From Gonocerus acuteangulatus (Eukaryota > Arthropoda > Insecta > Hemiptera > Coreidae): a stretch of DNA of 64,000 bases. How positions within the stretch are numbered: position 1 is the stretch's first letter; each line of letters begins with the position of its first letter. Shown one piece after another: positions 12,860 to 23,215 of the stretch. The stretch is from positions 30,482,322 through 30,546,321 of the forward strand of contig OX328123.1 of the NCBI GenBank assembly GCA_946811695.1. Direction: 5' to 3'. A program made the position numbers and the translations under genes. Under the pieces are notes generated by a model, which saw nothing but the letters and a program-made list of their open reading frames with translations, was not told where the DNA came from and made no database searches.

Positions 12860-12890
12860 TATACATATATATATATATATACAAATTTGA
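12807..12890. repeat. (AT)n microsatellite in A2
   Basis: AT tract with a few interruptions, beginning directly after GCGAACAGACAA and ending before CAAATTTGAACCACC. The flanks are shared by most family A copies. Confidence 0.95.
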
Positions 12891-13019
12891 ACCACCATCA
12901 TTTTCGGTCTCTAGGGGTTCTGAAACGCAAAATTTTCTAGTCGGCACTTCCGGATTGTTTCATTGTATCAACCTTATAAGCGGGGTTCCTCCCTATGGGG
13001 GAGGGAGGAACCGCGCTAA

Positions 13020-13530
13020 AAGAAGACTTTATGTTATACAGTACATTACATAGGTTTGTCGGGTGGAGCTAAAGCATATTAATGTTCCTGAATTTGAGCA
13101 GAATGCTCTAAACGAATTTCATCTATCTTAATATCAAGACTGGTATCGTTGAAATTAAACATTCAAATCCTGATTAGACTTGGAAAAAATCAGACTGACA
13201 TATCTTCAAAATGTAAATTTACCTTAAATCAACAATGAGATGGTTTCATTCGTTTACGTATATTAAATAACCTAAAAAATGGGTAACCTATGAACGCAAA
13301 AACGTAAGAATTGCGATCTTTTTCGAGCGAACTTCGCCCAAAGAAACACGTTCCGGTGAACCTATTCTGCTGTTAACGAACTGGATCTTTGAACATCCAA
13401 ATCATTTTCGTTCGAAATTTCATTTAAATTGGTCTATTTTTGGGCTTGTTGGGGAGCGCACACAATGCGCCATGAAGTCAACCCCATAAGCGGATCCCTC
13501 TCCATAGAGAGTAAAAGCGCTCAAACGAAT
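13020..13530 (+). mobile_element. Continuation of the interrupted, older family A copy
   Basis: It opens with the rest of repeat J (GAAGACTTTATG to GCATATTAATGTTC). It then carries diverged family A blocks (AACGCAAAAACGTAAG, TGTTAACGAACTGGATC) and ends near 13529 with a weak hairpin (CTCT/AGAG) and AGCGCTC. The (AT)n tract is missing. Together with 10808-11136 it forms the host copy into which A2 inserted. Confidence 0.6.
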
Positions 13531-14370
13531 CAAACTGAAGTTTTTGAAACTAATGAACTTGGGCTATGTAAAATAAAAATTCTCGTTTTTTTTTCTTTTT
13601 AGATATTGCCTTGAAAGTAATGGAAGTCATTCGATTGGCCATGTAATCATTCCTTAGAAAGTATAGTTCACAGCGAAATATCGTTGAGTGCTGTCAGGAA
13701 ATGTCGACGCTGACAGAAACCATAAAAGGCGAATATACCGGCGGTTCGTATTATGTGTATGTAGATATAAATATACAAACACGCAAACGTATATATATTT
13801 GTATATACATTATTGCACACGAATGAAGCCGGAAGGACCACGGATAAGTTCATTTTCTTTGTGCCCAGTCATCTGTAAACAAACCCGATTAGTTGGGGAG
13901 GTCGTTTATACAGATACAAGATGTGTTGGATAGATTACGAGAACCGTAAGCGAAATTGTAAGTCAGACATCACTTTGCACTAGTTATGGGCTTGAAGGGA
14001 ACCTTAGCAATGGAATTATTCTCAATTGCAGGTTAGTCCAATCGGAAATAAAGATTGCTATGGTTTATGAGGAAGATCAGCACCTACAGTACTTGGATAG
14101 CATCTGGGAGAAATTGCCCGCGTTAACTATATAGCGGGAACAGGCCAGATGGTGGCTGCAATTTGTATTGTAGTATACATAGTGAATAGATAATCTAATA
14201 CAATTTAATACATAGCCTTTGATACATATAATCTGTATATAGCTTTTAACATGCTCAGAAAGAATGTAAATGAACATTGGAATGCAACACGCAATAAAAC
14301 ACGAAGAAAATAAACATAAAGAACCGTTCAAAGCAACTAAACCGACTTATTAACTTATTTTTCAGATTAA
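13531..14370. other. No recognised gene
   Basis: Mixed AT-rich sequence with short frames of 61-84 codons that lack motifs and overlap simple repeats such as ATATATTTGTATATAC near 13790. Nothing supported. Confidence 0.4.
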
Positions 14371-14379
14371 GGTCGTCCC

Positions 14380-14900
14380 ACCGAACAATTCTTAGAATAC
14401 GAAGACAAGGTATGGTTGTGATTCGGCTAGGAGAAAAAAACGTCAGACCTTCAGGAAGAAATCTGTATTGGACGTTTCGGCTGCACATTGGCAGCTCTCT
14501 TCAGCTAAAAAATATATACAACTTATAAGTAAAAAAAATATATACATTTTTTTTTATATACAGGATTTTCCTGTTTCCTGATAGTCTGAATAAAGTCTTA
14601 TTTTTTTTCTTCTAGACTGTCTCCAGCTTGGTAACTTTACCGCATGAAACGAAGACAAGGTATGGTTGGGATTCGGCTAGGAGAAAAAAACGTCAGAACT
14701 TCAGGAAGAAATCTGTACTTGGCAGCCTTCTTCAGCACTAGAGATTGCCTAGGGGGAAGGAGGAAGACCAATAAGACATTTAGGTAACCATGGTTGAATG
14801 TAAGGGAACGTCCAATACAGATTTCTTCCTGAAGGCCTGACTTTTTTTTTCCCTAGCCGAACCCTATCACTACAACGGCTAACTATCTCGATCTCCACTA
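14380..14900. mobile_element. Two family F (Penelope-like?) copies; 14560-14900 is an inverted duplicate of 19.42-19.79 kb
   Basis: A first partial copy (about 14396-14530) holds GGATTCGGCTAGGAG, AGGAAGAAATCTGTA and GGACGTTTCGGCTGC. A second (about 14645-14900) is the reverse complement of 19411-19699. The duplication also includes the neighbouring host sequence (14560-14645 versus 19700-19790, containing CCAGCTTGGTAACTTTACC). It is therefore an inverted segmental duplication, not two separate insertions. Confidence 0.65.
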
Positions 14901-15531
14901 TGAAATTCTTTAGAATTGTTTAGTACATTATTTAATAAGCTTTCGATAAGTTACTTTCTACTTAACATGATTTCTCAACCGTTTTCGAGATATTTAGGAA
15001 AATATACGTATATCCCAAAACTGCTCATGTTTGCTTATAAAATATTCTTTTTCTAATTCTTCCTTAACTCGAAAGTTCTTACTTTTTAATGAATGTCAAA
15101 CGTCTGTAATTATTTTCAACTGCATCAATAGTTTCTGAGCAGCTATTGACGTTGACCTCATAAAACTTTTTTTTTTCGGTTATCAGCATTCCGGAAGGAG
15201 GTGTGCTTCTTCGTACCTAGATTCTTAATACCTACTATTTTTTTGAGTGTAATAGCGTTTTAGGTTGGCTAACTATTCCAAGTTCTACGTTATTAGTTTT
15301 CCATACCTCCAGATTCTCTGGTGCAACCAGGCTCCCATCCCCGAAATCATTTCCGATATACGCCCCTGTCTCCACCCCTAGTTGAAGTCAAACCCAAAAG
15401 GCTTCCATTAATCAAAACTATATTTGAAATACCAATAATATAAGTTGTCAGTTTTTGATTACGAATACTAGGCGGTCACAAATAGATCAAAGGTTTCTAT
15501 TAAGGCTCTCTCTAACCGGCGCGGGACGGCG
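14901..15531. other. Family A-like internal block, MITE C fragment, GC-rich flank
   Basis: At 14920-15070 there is a diverged family A internal block (TTTCGAGATATTTAGG). A 3' part of a MITE C copy ends GATATACGCCCCTG near 15367. Positions 15500-15531 hold the GC-rich sequence GGCGCGGGACGGCG, which abuts the CACAGTG-ended element. Confidence 0.55.
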
Positions 15532-16532
15532 CACAGTGGTCAAAAAGCGCTCAAAACTTGATTTTTTCAAGTATTTTCTCCGAACACTTTGGCTTTAAAA
15601 ATATGTTAAATACCTCCTGAGGTACCATTTCTTGAGTTTTAGGCCTACCATTGATTTCAGGACGGTGGTTAATCATTGAAGTACTAGAAACAAAGAAAAT
15701 TTACCAAATCCTCATGTACCAAAATCGTTCCTTCAACTTTACTTCTTCAGACCGATAAGGTTGGCGCATGTTTTTTCTTGTTTTAATGGGATGTTCGAAG
15801 GGCAAAACAAATGTTTTTGTATTTTTCTAATCGCCTTCATGGACGGAGATACTGAAAAAGTAAAAAAAATAACACGTATCAAATTTTGTTTTGGCATATA
15901 GCTTTTGCGTCTCTCGGATTTTGGGCTTACATTTTCCGTGGGCATGTATAGAAAGACCCCAGGCCGAAATTAGCTGCATAAACCTGCCTACATCGGAGCT
16001 AGAGGTGAACGAACTCGGTAAATTACTACCAGACAGACGCGAGTTATCTCTATGTAAACAGCGGAATCAAATCGAAAACGGATTTTTTTGTTAGCAGTAC
16101 TCAAGTCAGTGTTGACTGGAAAATATGTCTGAGGTGATCTGAGTGAAAATTCGTGTCCTAGTTCAAATATTGTTGAATTTAAACGACTGCTTTCGGTATG
16201 CAAGTATTTGACAGATCAATTTCCGATAGCCGATAAGCATATTTCGTTCCAAAGGAAATTATCTCAAAATGTTGTGCTGAAATTAAAAAAAAAAGTGGGC
16301 TGAGATAGGAGCAGATGTATTTTTAAAAGAAAGAAATCGGTTTTGGCTCGATGAGTTTTTTTTTTGCCAAGTGCAGTTCAGAGGCGGGGGCCGACCAAAA
16401 AAAGATTTTTCCTGTAATTGATTTATCAATACCTTTATTGTGGTTTTAAGACCCGTAAGTGTGCACAATTTCAGGTTTCTAACTCAACAACATCAAAAGT
16501 TATTGAGTTTTGAGCGCTTTTTGACCACTGTG
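15532..16532 (-). mobile_element. Family E copy 1: 1-kb element with CACAGTG (RSS/Transib-like) ends
   Basis: The element starts CACAGTGGTCAAAAAGCGC and ends with the exact complement. Left flank is CGGCG, right flank CGGTA, so the duplication is imperfect. It is about 1.0 kb, the reverse complement of family E copy 2 at 18032-19030, clearly diverged but alignable end to end. Transib transposons end in CACWRTG-type heptamers and make 5-bp GC-rich duplications, and V(D)J recombination signals use CACAGTG. No transposase is recognised. A 71-codon minus frame at 15988-16203 corresponds to part of the 142-codon frame of copy 2. Confidence 0.62.
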
Positions 16533-17135
16533 CGGTACGTATTTACGTGGCGGTACATGGGGGTGTTCAAAGAGGCTTTGAATCCTCCGCTGTCTGCAGC
16601 GCTCTAGTCTCAATCCGCATCGTCCACGAGTTACCCGATTCCTGAATCTTGTATGTTGGAAACATATATTGGAGAAGCTCGTCATTTTCCTCAAGCAGTA
16701 TCTGCTTCTTTATAACTTAATTGAGCTACAAATTTCATCAAAACAAACAGGTGTCATTCCAAAGTAAATGTAAAATCTTATGAAATTTCTACGGAGTTCG
16801 GATATTAAGCTCATCGTTTTGTATTACTTGCATAAATCCGTTTCGTTTTCTGGAAATATATACTTTATTTTATATATATTCTATAAATATTGGATGAGTG
16901 CGTTTAGAGTGCGCTTGTATGTATAGGGTGTCAGTATTCATTACGTGTAATTTATACGGTATATGTTAAAAGAATTTAACACAATTTGTACATAGCATCA
17001 TTAGTTTTAGTGTTCAATTTATATTCAGATTAAATAATAGTTAGCTAATTTAATAGAAATAATAAATATGAAAGCATTACAGAATACCAGTAAATTATTA
17101 AAATGTATCATTTTGTTAAATATAAGACAATTTTC
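16533..17135. other. Spacer between inverted family E copies
   Basis: Unrecognised sequence. It contains CGGTACGTATTTACGTGG directly after the element, and AT-rich sequence from 16850. Confidence 0.4.
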
Positions 17136-17851
17136 GGGTCTTTTTGCGAAGACCACATCCAGTTACTTTTGAAGTAGCAGTAGTAATTGTTTCATGATTC
17201 AGCGCATGCGCATAACTCCTTTGCCTTCCTATTGGAGGATTCCGATGACCAATTGCTTTGTTTCTTGCTGGGAGTAAAGTAACCTTCAACTGTGAATTAG
17301 CTTTTGTGTATGGAAAAGCTCTGTTTATGTTAGTGAGAAAAATGAGACTTTTACAATTAGTTCGCGATGTTCCTGACAAAGAAAAAGGGATTGGTTTCTT
17401 ACTCGGAAAAATTAATGGAATCCTATTAATTTTAGCGAGTTGGATAGCCTAGAGTCGGTAAAATTAATGTAATTCTATTAATTGCGAGTTCGATTGACTA
17501 GGGTTTTGATATCTTCTTGAGCGAGCGGAAACGCATAGAGAAAACGATTAAAATATGTTTGTTCACAAATAACTTGTTTTTTATCCTTCATAACCTGCAA
17601 AACAGTCAACTTTAATGCTTAATAACTTATTTCATAGTTGAGAGAATTGATTTTGATCATATTAACCTTTTTATTAATAAATATTGCTTGCCATTATCTA
17701 ATATGAATTATAACCGTAGATAACGAGTGAAGAAGTAGTAGATAACCAGCCTATAAGCTAATCAGTAAGCTTATCAGCGAGTACGAGTAACTGTTATAAA
17801 TCACTACTGTTACTTCTAAGGTAACTGGATGTGGTCGTCGCAAAAAGACCC
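17136..17851. mobile_element. MITE family B copy 1, GGGTC ends, perfect 8-bp target duplication
   Basis: It begins GGGTCTTTTTGCGAAGACC and ends with the complement; the TIRs are about 50 bp with a few mismatches. It is flanked by CAATTTTC at 17128-17135 and 17852-17859, a perfect 8-bp duplication. A 64-codon frame inside (17258-17452) is also open in copy 2, but the changes between copies are mostly amino-acid-altering, so I do not call a gene. Superfamily open: 8-bp duplications fit Merlin, hAT or P. Confidence 0.85.
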
Positions 17852-18031
17852 CAATTTTCAATGGTGCTAATAATCATAGCAGTCGAAGCACCCCAAAAAA
17901 ATGACTTCTATAAAACAAATCAATTCTATATCTGAATAAACAAAATAATGAAATAGTCCTTCCGCTGCGGAATTGAGTATTACCCTGCGATACTCTCTTC
18001 CGCACCTGAATCGGGGTTACCGCTCCCGCCG

Positions 18032-19030
18032 CACAGTGGTCAAAAACCGCCAAAAAGCGCTCAAAACTCAATAATATTTGATATTGTTCATTTAGAAACC
18101 TGAAATTGTGCACACTTACCAGTCTTATAACTACAATGAAGGTATTGATTAGTCACTCAAATTTTTTGTGGTCGCCCCCGCCTCTGAACTGCACTCGGCT
18201 GGGCTCAGGGGGTCAAAACCAATTAAAAAAATACATCTGCTCCTATCTCAGCCAACTTTTTTTTAAATTTCAGTACAACAGTTTGAGATAATTTCCGTAG
18301 GAGTAACGAAATATGCTCATCGGCTATTGGTTATTGATCTGTCAAATATTCGCATACCAAAAGTACTCTTTTGTCGTTTGAATTCAACAATATTTCAACT
18401 AGGACACGATTTTTCACTCGGATCACTTCAGACATTTTTTGCAGTCAACACTGACTTGAGTACTGCACAAAAAATCCATCTTCGATTTGATTCCAATGGT
18501 TGCATAGAGATAACGCACGTCTGTCATTTACCGAGTTCCTTCATCACTAGCACCAAAGTAGGCAGACTTATGCAGCTAATTTCAGACTGGGGTCTTTCTA
18601 TACATGCCTACGGAATATTGAAGCCCGAAATTAGAGAGACGCAAAAGCTATATGACAAAACGAAATTTGATACGTGTAATTTTTTTAAATTTTCAGTATC
18701 CCCGACCATGAAGGCGATTCGAAAAATATACAAAAATTTTTTTTTTGCCCTTTAAACATCCCATTAAAAGAAGAAAAACATGCGTCAACCTTATCAGTCT
18801 GAAAAAGTAAAGTTGAAGGAACGATTTTGGTACATGAGGATTTGGGAAATTTTCTTCGTTTCTAGTGCTTCAATGATTAACCACCATCCTGCAATCAAGG
18901 GTGAGGGATTAAAACTCAAGAAATGGCCCTCTCACGAGGTATTTCACATATATTTAAGGCTAATGTGTTCGGAGAAAATACTTCAAAAAATGATGTTTTG
19001 AGCGCTATTTGTATATTTTTGACGACTGTG
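18032..19030 (+). mobile_element. Family E copy 2: CACAGTG-ended element with perfect CGCCG target duplication
   Basis: It begins CACAGTGGTCAAAAACC and ends GACGACTGTG, flanked by CGCCG at 18027-18031 and again at 19031-19035. A 5-bp GC-rich duplication plus a CACWRTG-type end is the combination known for Transib. Compared with copy 1, each end has about 10 extra bases between the heptamer and the shared TCAAAAC block. A 142-codon frame (18327-18755) without recognised domain lies inside; it contains no DDE motif that I can see. Confidence 0.68.
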
Positions 19031-19410
19031 CGCCGTCCCGCGCCGGGTTGAGAGCGTCTTAAATGGTCTGGTTTGACTCAAAACTATTCATGTTTATTTT
19101 GTACTTATATAGTATATAGATATTAAACAGGTTAGTTATGCAGTTCCTGCGAGACAAAAAATTTTCAATTAGCAAGGAACATGTTTTAGTCATGTCCTAA
19201 CACCCCGAAAACTTTGCGCAAAGTGGAACGAATATGCGATTCTAAAGTTGTGCCCTCACTTTTGGGTAATGTTCTCTCCTTTCCTATACACTTCCGGGTA
19301 ATGTTTGCTCACTGCTGCACACTGATTCTCATTCAGACTGTGGCTGCCTCCTTTAAGGTCGTGGGAAGCTTTGGTAATCCTAACAACTTCATTGAACTTC
19401 ATGTGGTAAA

Positions 19411-19699
19411 TAGTGGAGATGGAGGTAGTTAGCCGTTGTAGTGATACGAAGACAAGGTATGGTTGGGATTCGGCTAGGAAAAAAAACGTCAGGCCTTCAG
19501 GAAGAAATCTGTATTGGACGTTCCCTTACATTCAACCATGGTTACCTAAATGTCTTATTGGTCTTCCTCCTTCCCCCTAGGCAATCTCTAGTGCTGAAGA
19601 AGGCTGCCAAAGTGCAGCCGAAACGTCCAGTACAGATTTCTTCCTGAAGTTCTGACGTTTTTTTCTCCTAGCCGAATCCCAACCATACCTTGTCTTCGT
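19411..19699 (+). mobile_element. Family F element (Penelope-like?), about 290 bp, with 13-bp direct repeats
   Basis: It is flanked by TTCATGTGGTAAA (19398-19410) and TTCATGCGGTAAA (19700-19712), one mismatch. The termini are inverted: GATACGAAGACAAGGTATGG... on the left and CCATACCTTGTCTTCG on the right. The inverted segment also includes GGATTCGGCTAGGA and AGGAAGAAATCTGTA. Between them is GCTGAAGAAGGCTGCC, a loop, then GCAGCCGAAACGTCC. Duplications this long suggest target-primed insertion rather than cut-and-paste transposition. No protein is encoded. Confidence 0.62.
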
Positions 19700-20527
19700 T
19701 TCATGCGGTAAAGTTACCAAGCTGGAGACAGTCTAGAAGAAAAAAAATAAGACTTTATTCAGGCTATCAGGAAACAGGAAAATCTGAATCTTATGGAACT
19801 TCCTCGTCACTAGTAAAACCAAGTTAAAGTACACAGAATAAATAGATTTAAATATCTATAAGCATTATCAGTTGATGTTCTCCTAACCAGGAATCTGGGT
19901 ACAGAACGTCCCTGACCCAACTTCCCTATTCTCTAGCATCCAGACAAACAACCGCCATAATCCGAATGATTTTCATCACATATTTTTAAAGAAGCGTCGC
20001 TGTTTTCTCACGGTTTCCAGCTTCAATAATTCAGAGAGGGCAGCCAAAAATAGCCGTGTAGATCCGTGGAGGGGGACCGGTCGCTGACCCCGCTCGAAGT
20101 GTGTCAACTGGGTATCGGAGGGCGTTAACCCTCCCCACCTCCTGTTACGTCACCACACCCCAGCCCTCAGCCATGTAAACACTCCCAGTCCAGGGTCATG
20201 ATCGAGGGATCAACCACAACAAAACCCTTCTATTCCAATGGCCGACGAGTTGGGTCGCGTTCTTTCCTCTTGTCTTATCGATGATTCTCCATGAGACAGG
20301 TGAAAAAGGTTCTCCGGAAAAGGATTTACTTGTCAAGAAGTTATCCTTAACGAACAATGTCAAGGTTCTTGTCAGATACGAATTCCGTCGGCTACTTCCA
20401 GTTGTATCTAACTTTAGCAGGAATATTTTATATTATTGATTCTATCATGGATGATGTGTCCTGCTTCATTGGTGGTTTATGAATAGCATCATATCCCGAC
20501 GATGTAACTATGCGGGAATTTTTTTTT
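19700..20527. other. Host-like segment, GC-rich at 20030-20290
   Basis: Positions 19700-19790 are duplicated in inverted form at 14560-14645. From about 20030 to 20290 the sequence is markedly GC-richer (for example TAACCCTCCCCACCTCCTG) with no repeat relatives found in this window. No exon could be supported. It is the best candidate in the window for single-copy host sequence. Confidence 0.35.
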
Positions 20528-21314
20528 GGGTCTTTTTGCGAAGACCACATCCAGTTACTTTTGAAGTAGCAGTAGTGATTTATAACAGTTACTCGTACTC
20601 GCTGATAAGCTTACTGATTAGCTTATAGGTTCTTTGCTGGTTATCTACTACTTCTTGACTCGTTATCTACGGTTATAATTCATATTAGATAATGGCAAGC
20701 AATATTTATTAATAAAAAGGTTAATATGATCAAAATCAATTCTCTCAACTATGAAATAAGTTATTAAGCTTTAAAGTTGACTGTTTTGCAGGTTATGAAG
20801 GATAACAAACAACGTTATTTGTAAACAAAATATTTTATTCCTTTTCTCTCTCTCTTTTTTGGATATTTTACATTTATTAGGCATTACATGCTATGCGTTT
20901 CCGCTCGCTACGCTACGCTCCGCTCGCTTAAGAAAATATCAAAACCCTAGTCAATCCAACTCCCAATTAATAGAATTATATTAATTGTAGCGACTCTAGT
21001 CTATCCAACTCGCTAAAATTAATAGGATTCCATTAATTTTTCCCAGTAAGAAACCAATCCCTTTTACTTTGTCAGGAACATCGCGAACTAATTGTAAAAG
21101 ACTCATTTTTCTCACTAACATAAGCAGAGCTTTTTCATAAACAAAAGCTAATTCACTGTTGAAGGTTACTTTACTCCCAGCAAGAACCAATGGTTGGTTC
21201 TCATCGGAATCCTCCAATAGGAAGGCAAAGGAGTTATGCGCATGCGCTAAATCACTGATACAATCACTACTGCTACTTCAAAAGTAACTGGATGTGGTCT
21301 TCGCAAAAAGACCC
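20528..21314. mobile_element. MITE family B copy 2 (inverted relative to copy 1)
   Basis: The same GGGTCTTTTTGCGAAGACC ends as the 17.1-kb copy, about 790 bp, in the opposite orientation. It is flanked by T-runs, so the target duplication cannot be resolved. A stretch near 20840-20940 (CTCTCTCTCTTTTTTGG and a GCTACGCTACGCTCCGCTCG segment) distinguishes it from copy 1. Confidence 0.8.
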
Positions 21315-21429
21315 CTTTTTTTTTTTTAATAGCCTTATCACAGAGAAGTTTTTACTTCTGGCTAAGCTTTGGCTAAGTATTGATAAATATTAACCACTAT
21401 CTGTGTTGACTAACCCCCATGAGTTGCAT

Positions 21430-21658
21430 CCCCCCCCTCCGAAATTTCCATTTAATCTGTAAAAATTTGTCATAAAAACCTTGAACATAAATTAACGAAG
21501 ATCACTTAGTTCAGAAAAAATTAGTTTTTTTGTGTGCAATAGCGTTTTAGTTGGCTAACTATCCAAGTTCTAGATTGTTAGTATTCCATACCCCCCACCC
21601 CCAAATGTTTCTATCCTCCCCCAAATCTCTCACCCCCCCTCTATATACGCCCATGGTA
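21430..21658. mobile_element. MITE C fragment inserted in a family D repeat
   Basis: It ends TATATACGCCCATGG with the C-run and CCATACC block of family C; the left TIR is missing. The bases around it (CTAAGTATTGATAAATATTA on the left, TGATCCTAGGCGAGACCTAA on the right) match the family D repeat seen complete at 31348-31659. Confidence 0.6.
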
Positions 21659-22799
21659 ACCACCCAAAGCCTTGTCTGATCCTAGGCGAGACCTAATAAG
21701 TTTTCAGAGTTTCATCAAGCGTCTTATTCAATGAAATGAAAAAAGAAGGAACAGTAGGGAATATTTTCCTCCCAGATGTTACGGCATGCGCTATTCTAGT
21801 TTTTACATCCCGAAGGTAAACTACTTAACAAAACGAAGACATGTTAAGTTTTTTGGCGTATCTAGAAAGCTGCAGTATCTTGAAACCTGGCATTTGATGG
21901 TATATCCCTGGCTCGACCCGAGCGCTGGCGAGGGGTTGCTTCATCAGACCGTCTTGTTGACATTTTTGAAGATCTTTAGGTACACTCCTATCTCTCTTCT
22001 TTCCCACCCCTGTGCCATAAACCATTTCTCGACATCAGGAGGATCTGTTGATATCTTTAGACCAAATCTTCTCTCTTGTTATGCTTTCCGACTTGCTATG
22101 ATCAGGCACCTCAACACCGCAACCACATTCTGCATTACACAAAAACACATTCCTTCAAAATTTAGCTTTCCCACTTGCAAACCTCCTCTTCGCTTATATC
22201 TGCTTCTTGTCCCATTTTCAAATGGCTTCCCCAATGGCACTTTTGTACCTCCTCCTGTTAATTTTTTTTTAATCTAATGTTAATGGCCGCACGTCGAACA
22301 TTTCCCAACTGTTTGTTCTGCATATAGCTTATATTTAAGACAGATAAGTCTATTATTATTATGTCTGAACATAATAGATAAGTACCATGCTTTGCGTACG
22401 TTTTGGCAACTGCCTTCATTATCTCTTTGGTCAGAACTCTTTAATCTTGTTGATAAAACCCGTCTACCTAGAGAGCTAATTATCTATCTCTTTACCATTT
22501 GTCTGCAAAGTAACATATTCATATCGTTTATCGTTAATTTTAACATTATAAATTAAACATACATAACATGTTCCTCCTGCAAGTTAAGGATTTCTGTTCT
22601 GCAAGGCAATGTTTTGATGAATTGAAGTGGGATCTTTTTATGAGCCTAAATGTTAATATAGGGTAAACTACGTACACATTATTTTCTTATATTTGTTTCT
22701 TTAATATTCATTGTATTTGATTTTTTCCATTAACCTTTATCTTCCAATTATATGATCATTTTGTTATTTTTATTAAATATAATTATTTATAATGAGGTG
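21659..22799. other. Unrecognised; contains the longest non-repeat frame of the area
   Basis: A 163-codon plus-strand frame (21786-22277) has no motif, signal peptide or repeat relative that I recognise, and its composition is not clearly coding. Past 22300 the sequence is AT-rich with nothing supported. Confidence 0.3.
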
Positions 22800-23215
22800 T
22801 AGATAGTTAGCCGTTGAGGGGATACGCTGTCAGGGAATATTTGGGATTCGGTTAGGGAAACATCAATACGATTTTTGTAAAAATCAATATTAAAGACTTT
22901 TCGGCTACTCCTTAGTATTCTTCTTCAGCAATGACTGCCGGGGATAGAGAAATACCAAAGTTAGCAGTTATCTGACCATAGTGAAAATATGGTCGGAGTA
23001 GTCCATACGTGCTTAATATAGATTTAAAAAAAGAACGTATCATTTTTTATGTTTATTTAATTATTTTTATGATAGATATATTATTTTGTATTCTCACATT
23101 TCTTTTCCCCCCATTTGATACGTTTGCATGTTTTGATAAATTTGCAAATGAAATAAGAACGAAAATTGATTATAATTCTGAGGAGGTTTTCCCCCATTAA
23201 CCCGAATCCCATCAG
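22800..23215. mobile_element. Diverged family F-like element
   Basis: The left part has GATAGTTAGCCGTTGAGG, GGGATTCGGTTAGGGAAACA and CTTTTCGGCTACTCC with CTTCTTCAGC, the reverse of the CTGAAGA-hairpin-GAAAC motif. The right part ends AACCCGAATCCCATCAG. The order is the same as in family F, but the sequence differs. It contains no gene. Confidence 0.5.

Larger units (their letters stand above)
11137..13019 (+). mobile_element. Family A element A2, complete (Helentron/HINE-like), about 1.88 kb
   Basis: The 5' end is an A-run and GTCCGACTCGCAGGAACTGC, with TTAGCGCGGTTCC just inside. The 3' end is GGAACCGCGCTAA, so the near-terminal sequences are inverted repeats. Two tandem internal blocks (about 11870-12130 and 12200-12440) share the motifs TCTCCGATTGACAT and TTTTCGAGATATTA. 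A TGGTTAACGAACTTGACC block precedes an (AT)n tract. The last 45 bp form a hairpin, GGTTCCTCCCT pairing with AGGGAGGAACC. No Rep/helicase gene is present. It interrupts repeat J, whose empty form is seen at 35.9 kb. Element K (11280-11598) is nested inside it. Confidence 0.8.

Noticed and set aside
17258..17452. Shared 64-74-codon frame in both MITE B copies (AGSKVTFN...ILLILASWI)
   Set aside because: In the compared stretch I count five amino-acid-changing and two silent differences, which argues against protein-level selection.
21786..22277. 163-codon frame as a host gene
   Set aside because: No motif, no start context or splice evidence; length is within chance for a window of this size.
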